DNA of 64,000 nucleotides. Source: Takakia lepidozioides. Its lineage: Eukaryota; Streptophyta; Takakiopsida; Takakiales; Takakiaceae. A program made the translations under genes and the position numbers. Below are positions 23,205 to 33,000 of this stretch, in pieces. The stretch spans positions 54,110,221 through 54,174,220 of the forward strand of contig CM060731.1 in NCBI GenBank assembly GCA_030704615.1, read 5' to 3'. Each line of letters begins with the position of its first letter. Within the stretch, counting starts at the first letter, position 1. Under the pieces are notes generated by a model that was given only the letters and a program-made list of their open reading frames with translations, did no database searches and was not told the origin of the DNA.

Positions 23205-23700
23205 GAGCACTTCCAAAGATTGTTTAGGGTATCTGTTTCAACTTTTCAATATCTTTGTGATCTACTCACTCCTGATTTGTTGAGAAAACCCCCTCCTGGA
23301 CTTTGAGAGATTAAAGACAAATATTTGAGTGTAGCCAAGCATGTGACTCTAGGGCTTCGGAGACTGCCAACTGGAGATTCACTACTGAGTGTGGATATGA
23401 TGTTTGAGGTGAGTGACTCTATCGCCTCCAAAATCATGTGGTAATTTTTGAAGGCGTTGATACGTCGAGGTCATCACTATTTAAAGTGGCATGGCAATGA
23501 GGGACTTCAATTGGTAGCAAGGTGTTGAAAGTGTTTAACTTATGGCATACCGCAAAGTTGTGGAGCAATTGGTTGCATCCACATATGGCTTGATTTGTCT
23601 GCCAACCAAAGAGGTACAGACTGGTTTGACCGAGATCACAACTATTCTATGATTTTACAAGCCATATGTGATTCAAACATGCGATTGTTCTCTTGAATTC
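23205..23700 (+). pseudogene. PIF/Harbinger transposase relic
   Basis: In shifting frames the plus strand gives EEHFQRLFRVSVSTFQYLC, then VTLGLRRLPTGDSLLSVDM with VSDSIASKIMW, then IPQSCGAIGCIHIWLDLSAN and DWFDRDHNYSMILQAICD. These match, in order, the helix-turn-helix part (IALRRLATGDS..SV...GVS.STVSKI) and the DDE core (GAIDCTHI..., NYSMVLQAIVD) of plant Harbinger/HARBI1 transposases, from memory. The first catalytic aspartate (GAID) is glycine here, and stops interrupt the frame. No terminal inverted repeats were identified. Confidence 0.78.
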
Positions 23701-25680
23701 GAACATCCATCATGGCTACGACCATTTTCTCTTGGTTAGCTTGGAGAACTGTGGTCAAACCTTATGCTGATTTAGGAGAGAGTCGTTGCCGTTTTGCAAT
23801 GGATGGCAAAGTCTCAGTCAACTCCTCAAAGGATGAACCAGATGCACTACCTATTGAACACGACATTGTTTACAAATTCGTCATTAGCCAAAATTCCTTC
23901 GTATACTATGCGTACTGATATGCACTTACATGAATTCCCAAAATAGGGGTAATGTTACCTCTTGGTCTAGCCATGGCAGAAGTGTCGATTGGAAGATCAT
24001 CTGGTTTTAGAGTCTTGGAGGTCTTCACAAACAATTGTGATAACACTAGCAATATCACCGGTAGACAACTAGGAAACAGTTGTTCACTACTCCACAGTTA
24101 TATTACACATGCTCCAAATTTTGGGCTCGAACTTTAGGCAATTGTGCTCTGAAGTGGGTGGAGTTGGTGACTCTGTCCCCCACCTTGAACTCCAACACAC
24201 ACAAACCAATTTTATGAGGGAGTTACATGAATCCAATTCATGCAACATCAATCAATAACAAAGTACCCAAACACAATTATGCAAATCTGCCCCATGATTA
24301 TATCTTTGGTTGGTCAAGGCTTCATGCAAGTTAGTCGAGGGCTCTATTTGAAGTAGTGCCAGGAAAAACAAACAAACACAAACATTTACCAATTCAAGAT
24401 GCTGAACAAGCATTGATTTCCTTCGACTTCCAGACTTTTTGGTCAATGTTGGTGATTTACTGGGTACAGTGTTTATGATAGTGCAAGTGAGTTCAGCTCT
24501 TAGTTTAGTTCTTGAGAACACAATTTCAATGCATGTGAAGTGATTTCTGTTTTACCAGTTGTTTTTCTTGGGGTCCTTGACAAGGTGGAGGGCTGGATAA
24601 TTCTCACAACAGGCACTCGTGAGATGATCAGGACAGGAAGATGGTACACACCAGAGCTCTTCGGAAATGAGACATCGATTTCAATCTTGATAGCAGAACC
24701 AAGTTCGCCAAGGTCCACATTAGTGATTACGTAAAGCATTTTCTGTATATTTTCTGTTTGTATCATTTGTTACCATGATTTTAACTGGAGCTGTCATATA
24801 TCAGGCTATTTAATTTTTAGGTGATGTGTACTATCTATTCCATCCACAGCTGGTTGTCTGTATAGGGTTGTGCGTTAATTGAATATGAGAAGGAGGCACA
24901 TGAAGCAATTGATAAGCTGAACTGGAAGTAGCTGCTCAGACAAAGTGACTGTCAACCTGGCCTTCAGCAGTGGCCCTCACCACCAGATTGTCGCAGAAAG
25001 GTGAAGCTCTAGCAGTTTTAACCCAGTTGGTAGGTACCTCAGGATGAATGTAGCGCTTTTTGGGGGTCCGCTTTCCCACTAATGGAAGTGCCGGAGTACA
25101 CTGACAACGCACTAAGAAGTTTGCATCATAGCTGAACACAAACTTTGTAGGTGTCACTTGCCAGGGCCAAGAAGCTGAAGCCTCACCATTTGATGGTGTT
25201 GCTCATAAAATCCCAAGTCTTTTCTGTCAACATAAACGAGAGCCTATTCCCTTCCCTGGGTGCAGTATGTTGAATTTAGAGATTGGGGGCTCTAGGGCCA
25301 GGAATCTATCGAGTCCTCATGTAGATTGTACATACCCAAATCCAACTTTTGGTTTGGGTCTAAGGGATTGGGCTTCTGCGATCTCAGGTACCTTCCAAAA
25401 GATTAATTGGATCAGCGAACAAGCAATAGGGGATAGCTGTACATACCTGTCTTACTGAGGTTGTAGAACATGCCAAGACCAGCCCCTGCACAGAACAATC
25501 GGCCAGTACCATTATCAGTGCAGTAACTGTAAGAACTTTCTCTGTATCTCTCTGTCTCACAACTGTGCTATCCTACAACATCGAGATGGCACATCTGTGG
25601 CCACATTAGGAGCTCAAGCTGCAGCGCAAACATCCACACTCCATCCACATTCCTAGCATGATTTGACCATCCTGTACATC
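23701..25680. other. region without recognised gene
   Basis: Two exon-like open stretches (24540-24734 + and 24936-25157 -) are too short to assign. The start of the stretch may contain more of the Harbinger element. I see no RNA gene. Confidence 0.3.
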
Positions 25681-25886
25681 TTGCAGGAGCATGTCGCAAT
25701 TTCAGGCAGAGTTTCCACCTGCTGACTAGACCCCACAATCCGCTCTTGGGGCCTTGATATGCCAAAATGGAAATGCACTCAACAGTGCATCATAGTCGAA
25801 ATCTCCACAGAATGGTGGATGAACCAAGCAGAATCACAGATGTAATGAATGTAGCAAGACACCCAGACCTTACAAGAACAACATTT

Positions 25887-28800
25887 TCACCAGTACCCCC
25901 CACAAGAACAAACCCCAGCTTGAAAGTGGTGAAAACGGTTCGCATCCCGTACAACAATTGCTCGCCCAACAATCTTTGAGATGAACTTGGTGGCCGTGTG
26001 GCAGTCACCACACACCCGAAGGTTCTTGATGACAAGGAGAGGTGTCCCAGGGGTTGTGCTGATCAACCCCAAAGCAATGGCCAGCTTCTCACTGTGGTGG
26101 CAAAGAGAAAATTCCTTTTGTTCCTCCTCCACGTCATGCAATACAAAACGTGTGTCAGGCACATACCCCGCCTCCTTCATTTGCTCAGACAAATCTCTCA
26201 GCGTAGCATGGATCTCCTCAATTTGAGGATGCAATTTGTCATCTACCACAAAGCTGTGCACTCTGTTGCCAACTTCAATGCAGGAGCAACCTGGCTCCTT
26301 TCTGACACCTCTGACATTCATCATTCTTCTAACCTTAGCACTATCGTCCCACCTGCCTGCTGCAGCATAGATGTTGGATAGCAACACGTAAGTTCCAGCA
26401 TCCTGTTGAGCTGACTTGAGAATAGATTTCGCCGCACGTTCTGCCACTGCCACATTGCCATACACTCTGCAGGCACCAAGCAAGGCTTTCCAAACCACAG
26501 CATCTGGTTTGATTGGCATTTTGTTAATGAAATCCTCAGCCTCGTGAAATCGCCCCGCACGGCCAAGAAGGTCCACCACGCAGCCAAAGTGCTCCACTGT
26601 GGGAGTGAGACCATGATCTTGACTCATGGCATCAAAGAAGTGTCTGCCTTCATTCACTAGGCCCCCATGGCTACATGCAGACAGAATACATAAAAAGGTG
26701 ATGCTGTTGGGCTTTAAGCCTTCCTTTTGCATTCCTTCAAATAGTTGCAGGGCCTCCGTACGACAACCATGCTGGGCATATCCTGCAATCATCACACTCC
26801 ACGACACCACATTTCGTTCAGCCATACTATCAAATACTCCCTTTGCATTCGCAATACTTCCACATTTCGCATACATGTCCAAGAGGTTATTGTTGAGAAT
26901 TATATCTGGTGCAATCCCAGCCTTCGTGATGTCAGCATGGACCTCTTTACCCTTCTCCAAGGCTGCCAGGCTGGCACACACATTGCAAACGCAAACGAAC
27001 GTGGCCTGGTCGGGCTTTATGCCTTCCCGCATCATTTGCTCATAGGTCTCCAGAGCCTCCATACCCCACTGATGCTGCGCATATCCTGCAATCATTGCAT
27101 TCCATGACACCACATTTCGTTCAGCCATATTGCTGAATACTCCCTTTGCATCCTCAATGCTGCCGCACTTGGCATACATGTCAACAAGAGTAGTGCCCAA
27201 GATGATATTTGGCACAATGCCAGCTTTCATGATGTCAGCATGGACAGCTTTGCCCTTTTCCAGGGCCCCAAGGCAGGCACACGCATTGCAAATGGAAACA
27301 AATGTGACCTGGTCAGGCTTCACCCCTTCCCACATCATTTGCTCATAGGTCTCCAAAGCCTCCCTCCCACACCCATGCTGGGCATATCCTGCTATCATTG
27401 CACCCCATGACACCACATCTCGTTCAGCCATATTGTCAAACACTCCCTTTGCATCATTGATGCTTTCGCATTTGCAATACATGTCCACCAGGGCAGTGTC
27501 CAAGATGATATTCGGCACAATTCCAGCTTTCATGATGTCAGCATGGACCTCTTTCCCCTTTTCCAAGGCTCCCAGGCTGGCACAAGCCTTGCAAACAGAA
27601 GCCAACGTTACCTGGTTGGGCTTCAGCCCTTCACGCATCATGTGGTCATAGGTCTCCAAAGCCTCCATCCCACACCCCTGCTGAGCATACCCGGTGATCA
27701 TTGCACCCCATGACACAACGTTTCGTTCAGCCATATTTTTGAACACTCCTCTTGCATCGTTGATGCTTCCACATTTGGCATACATGTCAACAAGGGTAGT
27801 GTCCAACATGATATTTGGCACAATTCCAGATCTCATGATGTCAGCATGGATGGCTCTACCCTTTTTCAGGTCTGCCAGGCTGGCACAAGCCTTGAGAACG
27901 CAAATGAATGTCACCTGATTGGGTGTCAACCCTTCCCCAATCATTTGCTCATAGGTCTCCAAGGTCCCCTTACAATATCCCTGCTTGGCATACCCTGCGA
28001 GCATTGTATTCCACGCAACCAAACCCCGTTCAGGCATTTTGTCAAACACAAGGCGTGCATCCACAACACTCCCACACTTGGCATACATATTGACGAGGTT
28101 GTTGTAAAGAAAGAGATCTGGTCTGAATCCACTTTGGATAATGTGGGCATGCACCTGCCTTCCCTCTGCCAGGCCTTTAGTCTTGATGCACTCCTGCAGG
28201 AGACAGACATAAGTTTTCGAGTCTGCAGCAATGCGTCCTAACTTCAAAATCTGCAGCGCCTTTTGCAGCCGTCCTCCCTTACATAGTTCCCTCACATCCC
28301 CACATCTTACAGAGGAGGTCGTCATGGTGAGGGTGCCTGACTGAGACAGCTGTGCTCCCGCCGCATTCAATCGACCATCTACGCACGCAGGTCTCGTGCA
28401 CCTATCATCGATCCATAGCCTCTCGTTGGTGCTCTTGTAGTTGAAACCTGGTCTTTTACGACTGATCTTTCTGCCTTGATTGTCCAAATCACCAACCACC
28501 CAAGCAGGTTTCTCGTGCTTACGAATGCATAGCCCCTCGTTGTGCTTAAAGTCTGCTTCTCTAAGATGGATCTTTCGGCCTCGATAGTCCCACAATCGAC
28601 TGGGGCCTGAAAAACATTTGCTCCAAAGCTTCTCCACGTCTGTGTTTTGGCTTTTTGAATATTTGCATGTGTAGCCTCGTTGCTCGCCACCAGGCTGGCC
28701 ATGAGCTTGATCCTCTTCTACCGGTCTCCTCTGCAACTCAATTGGGATCAAACTGCTCGAAAAATGCGCAGCGAATCCGTACATTCCGGACAGACCACAC

Positions 28801-28910
28801 TTTTCTGAAGTTCTACGAAGAGTGCCGATTTCGCAAGCAGCGCAGCCCAAAGGCTCATGAGGGCACCCCCAGGATGTCATGCGTGCCATGCGTATTATAC
28901 GCGCTTCCAT
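25887..28910 (-). CDS. PDF-PPR-DYW protein D, intact open frame
   Basis: A single uninterrupted frame of 1007 aa from ATG at 28910. N-terminal about 90 residues: no clear family. About residues 93-190: one PDF-like motif (LWSKCFSGPSRLWDYRGRKIHL, then DFKH) plus a second partial one (NERLWIDD). About 200-800: PLS-type PPR motifs with five P motifs (AWNTMLAGYAKQG, SWGAMITGYAQQG and later ones). Then E/E+ and a DYW domain with [16 protein letters not shown] and terminal CSCGGYW. PLS-DYW proteins bind organelle RNA and edit C to U. The metal-binding residues of the deaminase are present; the usual D of the final tripeptide is G. The PDF motif has no intron, unlike gene E, which suggests a retrocopy that kept an open frame. 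TMTTSSVRCGD could be an alternative start at about residue 200. Confidence 0.88.
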   Translation of the reverse strand: MEARIIRMARMTSWGCPHEPLGCAACEIGTLRRTSEKCGLSGMYGFAAHFSSSLIPIELQRRPVEEDQAHGQPGGEQRGYTCKYSKSQNTDVEKLWSKCFSGPSRLWDYRGRKIHLREADFKHNEGLCIRKHEKPAWVVGDLDNQGRKISRKRPGFNYKSTNERLWIDDRCTRPACVDGRLNAAGAQLSQSGTLTMTTSSVRCGDVRELCKGGRLQKALQILKLGRIAADSKTYVCLLQECIKTKGLAEGRQVHAHIIQSGFRPDLFLYNNLVNMYAKCGSVVDARLVFDKMPERGLVAWNTMLAGYAKQGYCKGTLETYEQMIGEGLTPNQVTFICVLKACASLADLKKGRAIHADIMRSGIVPNIMLDTTLVDMYAKCGSINDARGVFKNMAERNVVSWGAMITGYAQQGCGMEALETYDHMMREGLKPNQVTLASVCKACASLGALEKGKEVHADIMKAGIVPNIILDTALVDMYCKCESINDAKGVFDNMAERDVVSWGAMIAGYAQHGCGREALETYEQMMWEGVKPDQVTFVSICNACACLGALEKGKAVHADIMKAGIVPNIILGTTLVDMYAKCGSIEDAKGVFSNMAERNVVSWNAMIAGYAQHQWGMEALETYEQMMREGIKPDQATFVCVCNVCASLAALEKGKEVHADITKAGIAPDIILNNNLLDMYAKCGSIANAKGVFDSMAERNVVSWSVMIAGYAQHGCRTEALQLFEGMQKEGLKPNSITFLCILSACSHGGLVNEGRHFFDAMSQDHGLTPTVEHFGCVVDLLGRAGRFHEAEDFINKMPIKPDAVVWKALLGACRVYGNVAVAERAAKSILKSAQQDAGTYVLLSNIYAAAGRWDDSAKVRRMMNVRGVRKEPGCSCIEVGNRVHSFVVDDKLHPQIEEIHATLRDLSEQMKEAGYVPDTRFVLHDVEEEQKEFSLCHHSEKLAIALGLISTTPGTPLLVIKNLRVCGDCHTATKFISKIVGRAIVVRDANRFHHFQAGVCSCGGYW

Positions 28911-30084
28911 GGCTGGTTAGGTCAGATCTTCCTGCAATGACCAGCTGACTGCTGTCCACCGCAGCTCGCACTCTGGACTGGCCCTTACTCAGCTCCCGTA
29001 ATCACCCAAACCCCATCTCTCTCTCGTCTTCACATCGCACATGTCAGACGACTTCCAGTGAAGTGAACGGGAATGGAAGGGCCTTCCCTTCGCCAAGCCA
29101 TCGAGGAACGAAAACAACTCTGTAAAGATTTATGAAGGACCCAAAGGTGATTGCGAGAGGAAGCTGCCCCAGCCATCTCTGCCCTATGGCAAAATAGACA
29201 TACTTGTGCCCTTTGTTACGCATTAGAAACTAGCTACCTAAAGACGGTCACAAGAACAGAGGCATCGGGACTTCCAATTCCTCTGTTTTCTGTTGTACGA
29301 TGATCACTGATGATGCAGACATCCTAAAATGTGGACTACTAAGTTCGCGGGAGGAATAAATGTATCCCAGAACTCTCTTCCAAACTTCTGTATACAAAAC
29401 TCTACTCTGCCGTAGCAAGTTGTATCCACACGTTGGATTGCTAAAACAAATTGTCTGACAACCTCATTCTGAGGCTCACCTTCAGCCGAATCATCTGCAC
29501 ACTGTTGCAATTAGGAAGAATCTGAACAACAAACCATTAAGTATGAAGCTTACAGTTTTTTCTTCGCCTCTTCTCTTCCACTGTTATCCAACAAACACGA
29601 AGGGGATTGAAGGCCAGTACCTGGCCGTTGCACTCTCCTTTAGGTCAGAGAGGAGATGCCGTCCATGCAGGTCCGACATGATCGCACGAGCATTGTGAGA
29701 ATGACGACCGCACCCTGAGGAGATGCATGCGCTGCCAAGTGCAGTGGGAAGGAAGCAGCCAGCCTGTCCTGTTGGGGACGTTCGGGGGAGGGGAGGAGAG
29801 GGAGATGACGTGTCCTTGGAAAGAACACAAGGAAAGAGACGTAGCAAATGCAGCAGCACATGATGGTTCACACCCCTGCTTCATCCTTGAAGCTGGATTT
29901 CGATTGTTCGTGCATCGGGGTTGGAATTGCGCGGACCAAAATATATCTTCCTGCCTCTTTCTCTCTCACCGGCAGGGATGGCAGCGTCTTCCCTCGTTCT
30001 CCTGCACTCGCATGTCCACTCCATACCCAAGGCCATACCCAAGGCCCTGTCCTCTCGCTTCGATCATGGAAGAGGCCTCGCGTC
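28911..30084. promoter_or_regulatory. head-to-head region between PPR genes D and E
   Basis: About 1.2 kb separates the ATG of gene D (-) from the proposed ATG of gene E (+). The ORFs within (such as 29584-29884 on the minus strand) overlap in several frames and look like chance. An upstream in-frame ATG of gene E lies at 29848. Promoter function for both genes is inferred only from position. Confidence 0.3.
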
Positions 30085-33000
30085 ATGCTGCGGGTTAACT
30101 GTGGAGCTGAAATCGGAACCCCCTTGGCAATGCGCAGCGGACGGAGTCCCTTGCATGTGGTTGCTAGGGCGCCTCGCCAACCTTCAGGGGTGCAATTGAA
30201 GTTAGGTAATAAGACGAAACACTTTGAGGTTTCCTTTCTTGGGGTCGCTGTGGTGTGTGCGCATTAGGATCCAGGCCTGGAATTGTCTTGTGGGCAATTC
30301 AGCAGAAACGAATGTACTCTGGGGCAAAGAAGCAAGAGAGCACACGGGATAATTAGACAAGGCCGATAACTGGAATCTGTGGAATGTAGGTCAACGCTGG
30401 AGCATAGAACAGCGCTGGCAGGAGTTCTTTAGAGATCCTTCACAATGGTGGGACTGCAGCGTTGAGAAGGTGAGCTTCCTTCATTTAGGATGTGACGGAG
30501 TCTTAGGGAGTTTTGACTGAAGTCTGGTATAGTATTGAGTGGACTGGGTTGTACCCGTAGACGTTGAGTCAGAATCTCGCTTTGTCTGCAAAAACTGCTT
30601 TTACTGTCAGTATCGTGGGTTGTTCTTCCTAAGCAGGCATTAAAGTAGGATGCACAATGTCCTTTCCCTGGAGTTTGCAAGTTACTTGGGAGGGATGATA
30701 CTCTGGCTGCTTGGCTGCTCCCTGGTGGGTTTCACAGACTACTCCAAAATCTCCAGACTACAGACATAAGCTGTGCACGCAAGAAGGCTTGTGGATAGAG
30801 GGATGGTTCAATCCTCCTTGGGTGAAAGAAGCACTAATTGCCATGCCACAAGATCAAGAACAGGCTGGTGATGGCGGAAAGATATCAGAGTGTTCTGATT
30901 CTGGTGTAGATGGTGGAGCTCCTTCAAAGCTAGCAGATGAAAGTGAGTATGAGTAGCAGTGACATGATTAGAGGGGGAGCCTTGTCATGCACAAGCTTGT
31001 TTAGCATGTGTGGACATTTTTGAATGTTCCCCATTGTTTCTAGTGCAAAGGAGCTCACAATGACTTGCATTGCTGCTGTTGAAAGCTACACTAGCACTTG
31101 TCCATAAAGAAACCTGTCAAAAGTGTTGATGCTGTCAGAGTTTCGGGCATGAAGGTGTACCGTGGAGCATGGAGCAGCGCTGGCATGAGTTTTTAAATGA
31201 CTCTTCACAATGGTGGGACAACCGCAATGGCAAGGTGTGCTATCTTGATGTACAATGTGGAGAAGTTTGTCTGTTCTGCAAAAGTGGGCTCTTCCTGTCC
31301 GTATCATGATTTGTTCTTTTTCCAGGTGTTTGAGGGTCAGGTTGGTCTTAGGAGGCCGTGTTTGAATCTATGGCTGCTCAGCTGCATCGTGGTGGTTATC
31401 ACAGACCAATCTGAGATCACCCAACTACAGACACAAGCAGTGCACACAACAGGTCCTTTGGGTTGATGGTTGGTCAAATCCTCCTTGGGTGAAAGAAAAG
31501 CTAGCTGCTTTCATGACACAAGGTCAAGGAGGATGGGGTGAGGGCACCTTCTTTTTCAACGTGTTTCGGCCTGTTTTGTCCTCTTATCTTAATTGTTCCT
31601 AATGCTGAATTCTGCAAGTTAGCTTGTCGGGTGTGGTTTGGAGTGATTTTGACATGCTACTGCCAATGTGGCAACAGGCAAATATCCAAAAACAAAAAAC
31701 AGAGATGAGGAGAATCTTTGGAAAGAATATTTTCTGGACCCCAGTCCATGGTGGGACAATCGATGCAAAAAGGTGAATGCCTTTTAAAAGCAGACAAGAT
31801 TCAACAAGATTCATCGCAAAGCTGTCTCTCCCCCTAGCACATTTTTGAAGTGTAGGAACTTTAGGTGTGATAAGTACAGTTGGGGTGTCTGCTAGGAAAA
31901 ATTAGCTGTTGTTGTTAGCTGCTAGCAGCAAGGGAAGGATCTATGCACTATTGGTGCTGAGGGAGGGATAGCTGAAGGAGCAGGGATGGAGTGTGCTCCA
32001 GATTCATCCGAGAGGGCCGGATTTCAAGCACAAGAGTACCTACGATTCACTGTGGATTGACAGCTACAAGAAACCTACATGGGTTGATGGTCAACTGGAA
32101 GCAGCAGCAGCAGCAGCACAGTTGATAAAAATAGGCACCTCTACCATGACCACAGCTTCTGAAAAAGGACCCAGAGAGGGAGTCCACAATACCTCTTATG
32201 GCACTTCTGGGCATGTGAGGACATTATGTGAGGCAGGGCACCTGAAAGAGGCTCTACAGATTTTGAACCAAGGAGGCACTTCAGCCGATTCAGATACTTA
32301 TGTCTGTCTCTTGCGTAAGTGCATCAAGACGAAAGGCCTGGAAGCTGGAAAGCAGGTGCATGCTCACATAATCCGAAATAGATTCAAGCCAAATGTTTTT
32401 CTACACAACACCCTTGTCAACATGTATGTTAAGTGCGGGAGTATTGTGGATGCACACCAAGTGTTCAACAAAATGCCTGAACGAGGTTTGATCACATGGA
32501 ATATAATGATTGCAGGGTTTACCAAGCATAGGTGTGGGGAGAATGCCTTGGAGACATATAAGAAAATGATTCGGGACGGGGTGAGGCCCAACCACGTCAC
32601 GTTTGTTTGTGTTTGCAAGGCATGTGCAAGCCTGGCAGACCTGGAAAAGGGCAAAGATGTCCATGTTGACATCATCAAAGCCGGAATTGTACCAGATGTC
32701 ATTCTGAACACAGTCCTTGTGGACATGTACGCCAAATGTGGCAGCATCAAAGATGCGAAGGGAGTGTTTGACAATATGGCTGAACGAAATGTGGTTTCCT
32801 GGAGTGCTATGATTGCAGGATATGCTCAGCATGGATGTGGGATGGAGGCTTTGGAGACCTATGAGCAAATGATGCGGGAAGGGGTGAAGCCGGACCAGGT
32901 CACGTTCGTTTGTGTTTGCAATGCGTGTGCGAGCCTGGGAGCACTGGAAATGGGCAAAGAGATCCATAGTGACATAATCAAAGCTGGAATTGTACCAGAT

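Noticed and set aside
29848-30360. An OB-fold (single-stranded DNA-binding) domain upstream of the PDF exons of gene E, as in true OSB proteins
   Set aside because: I read all three plus-strand frames and found no resemblance to the OSB OB-fold blocks; only an Arg-rich leader is visible.
31993-32001. Translation start of gene E at 31993
   Set aside because: The codon is GTG and CAG at 31999-32001 is a splice acceptor in phase with the preceding PDF half exon; no ATG precedes it in this exon.
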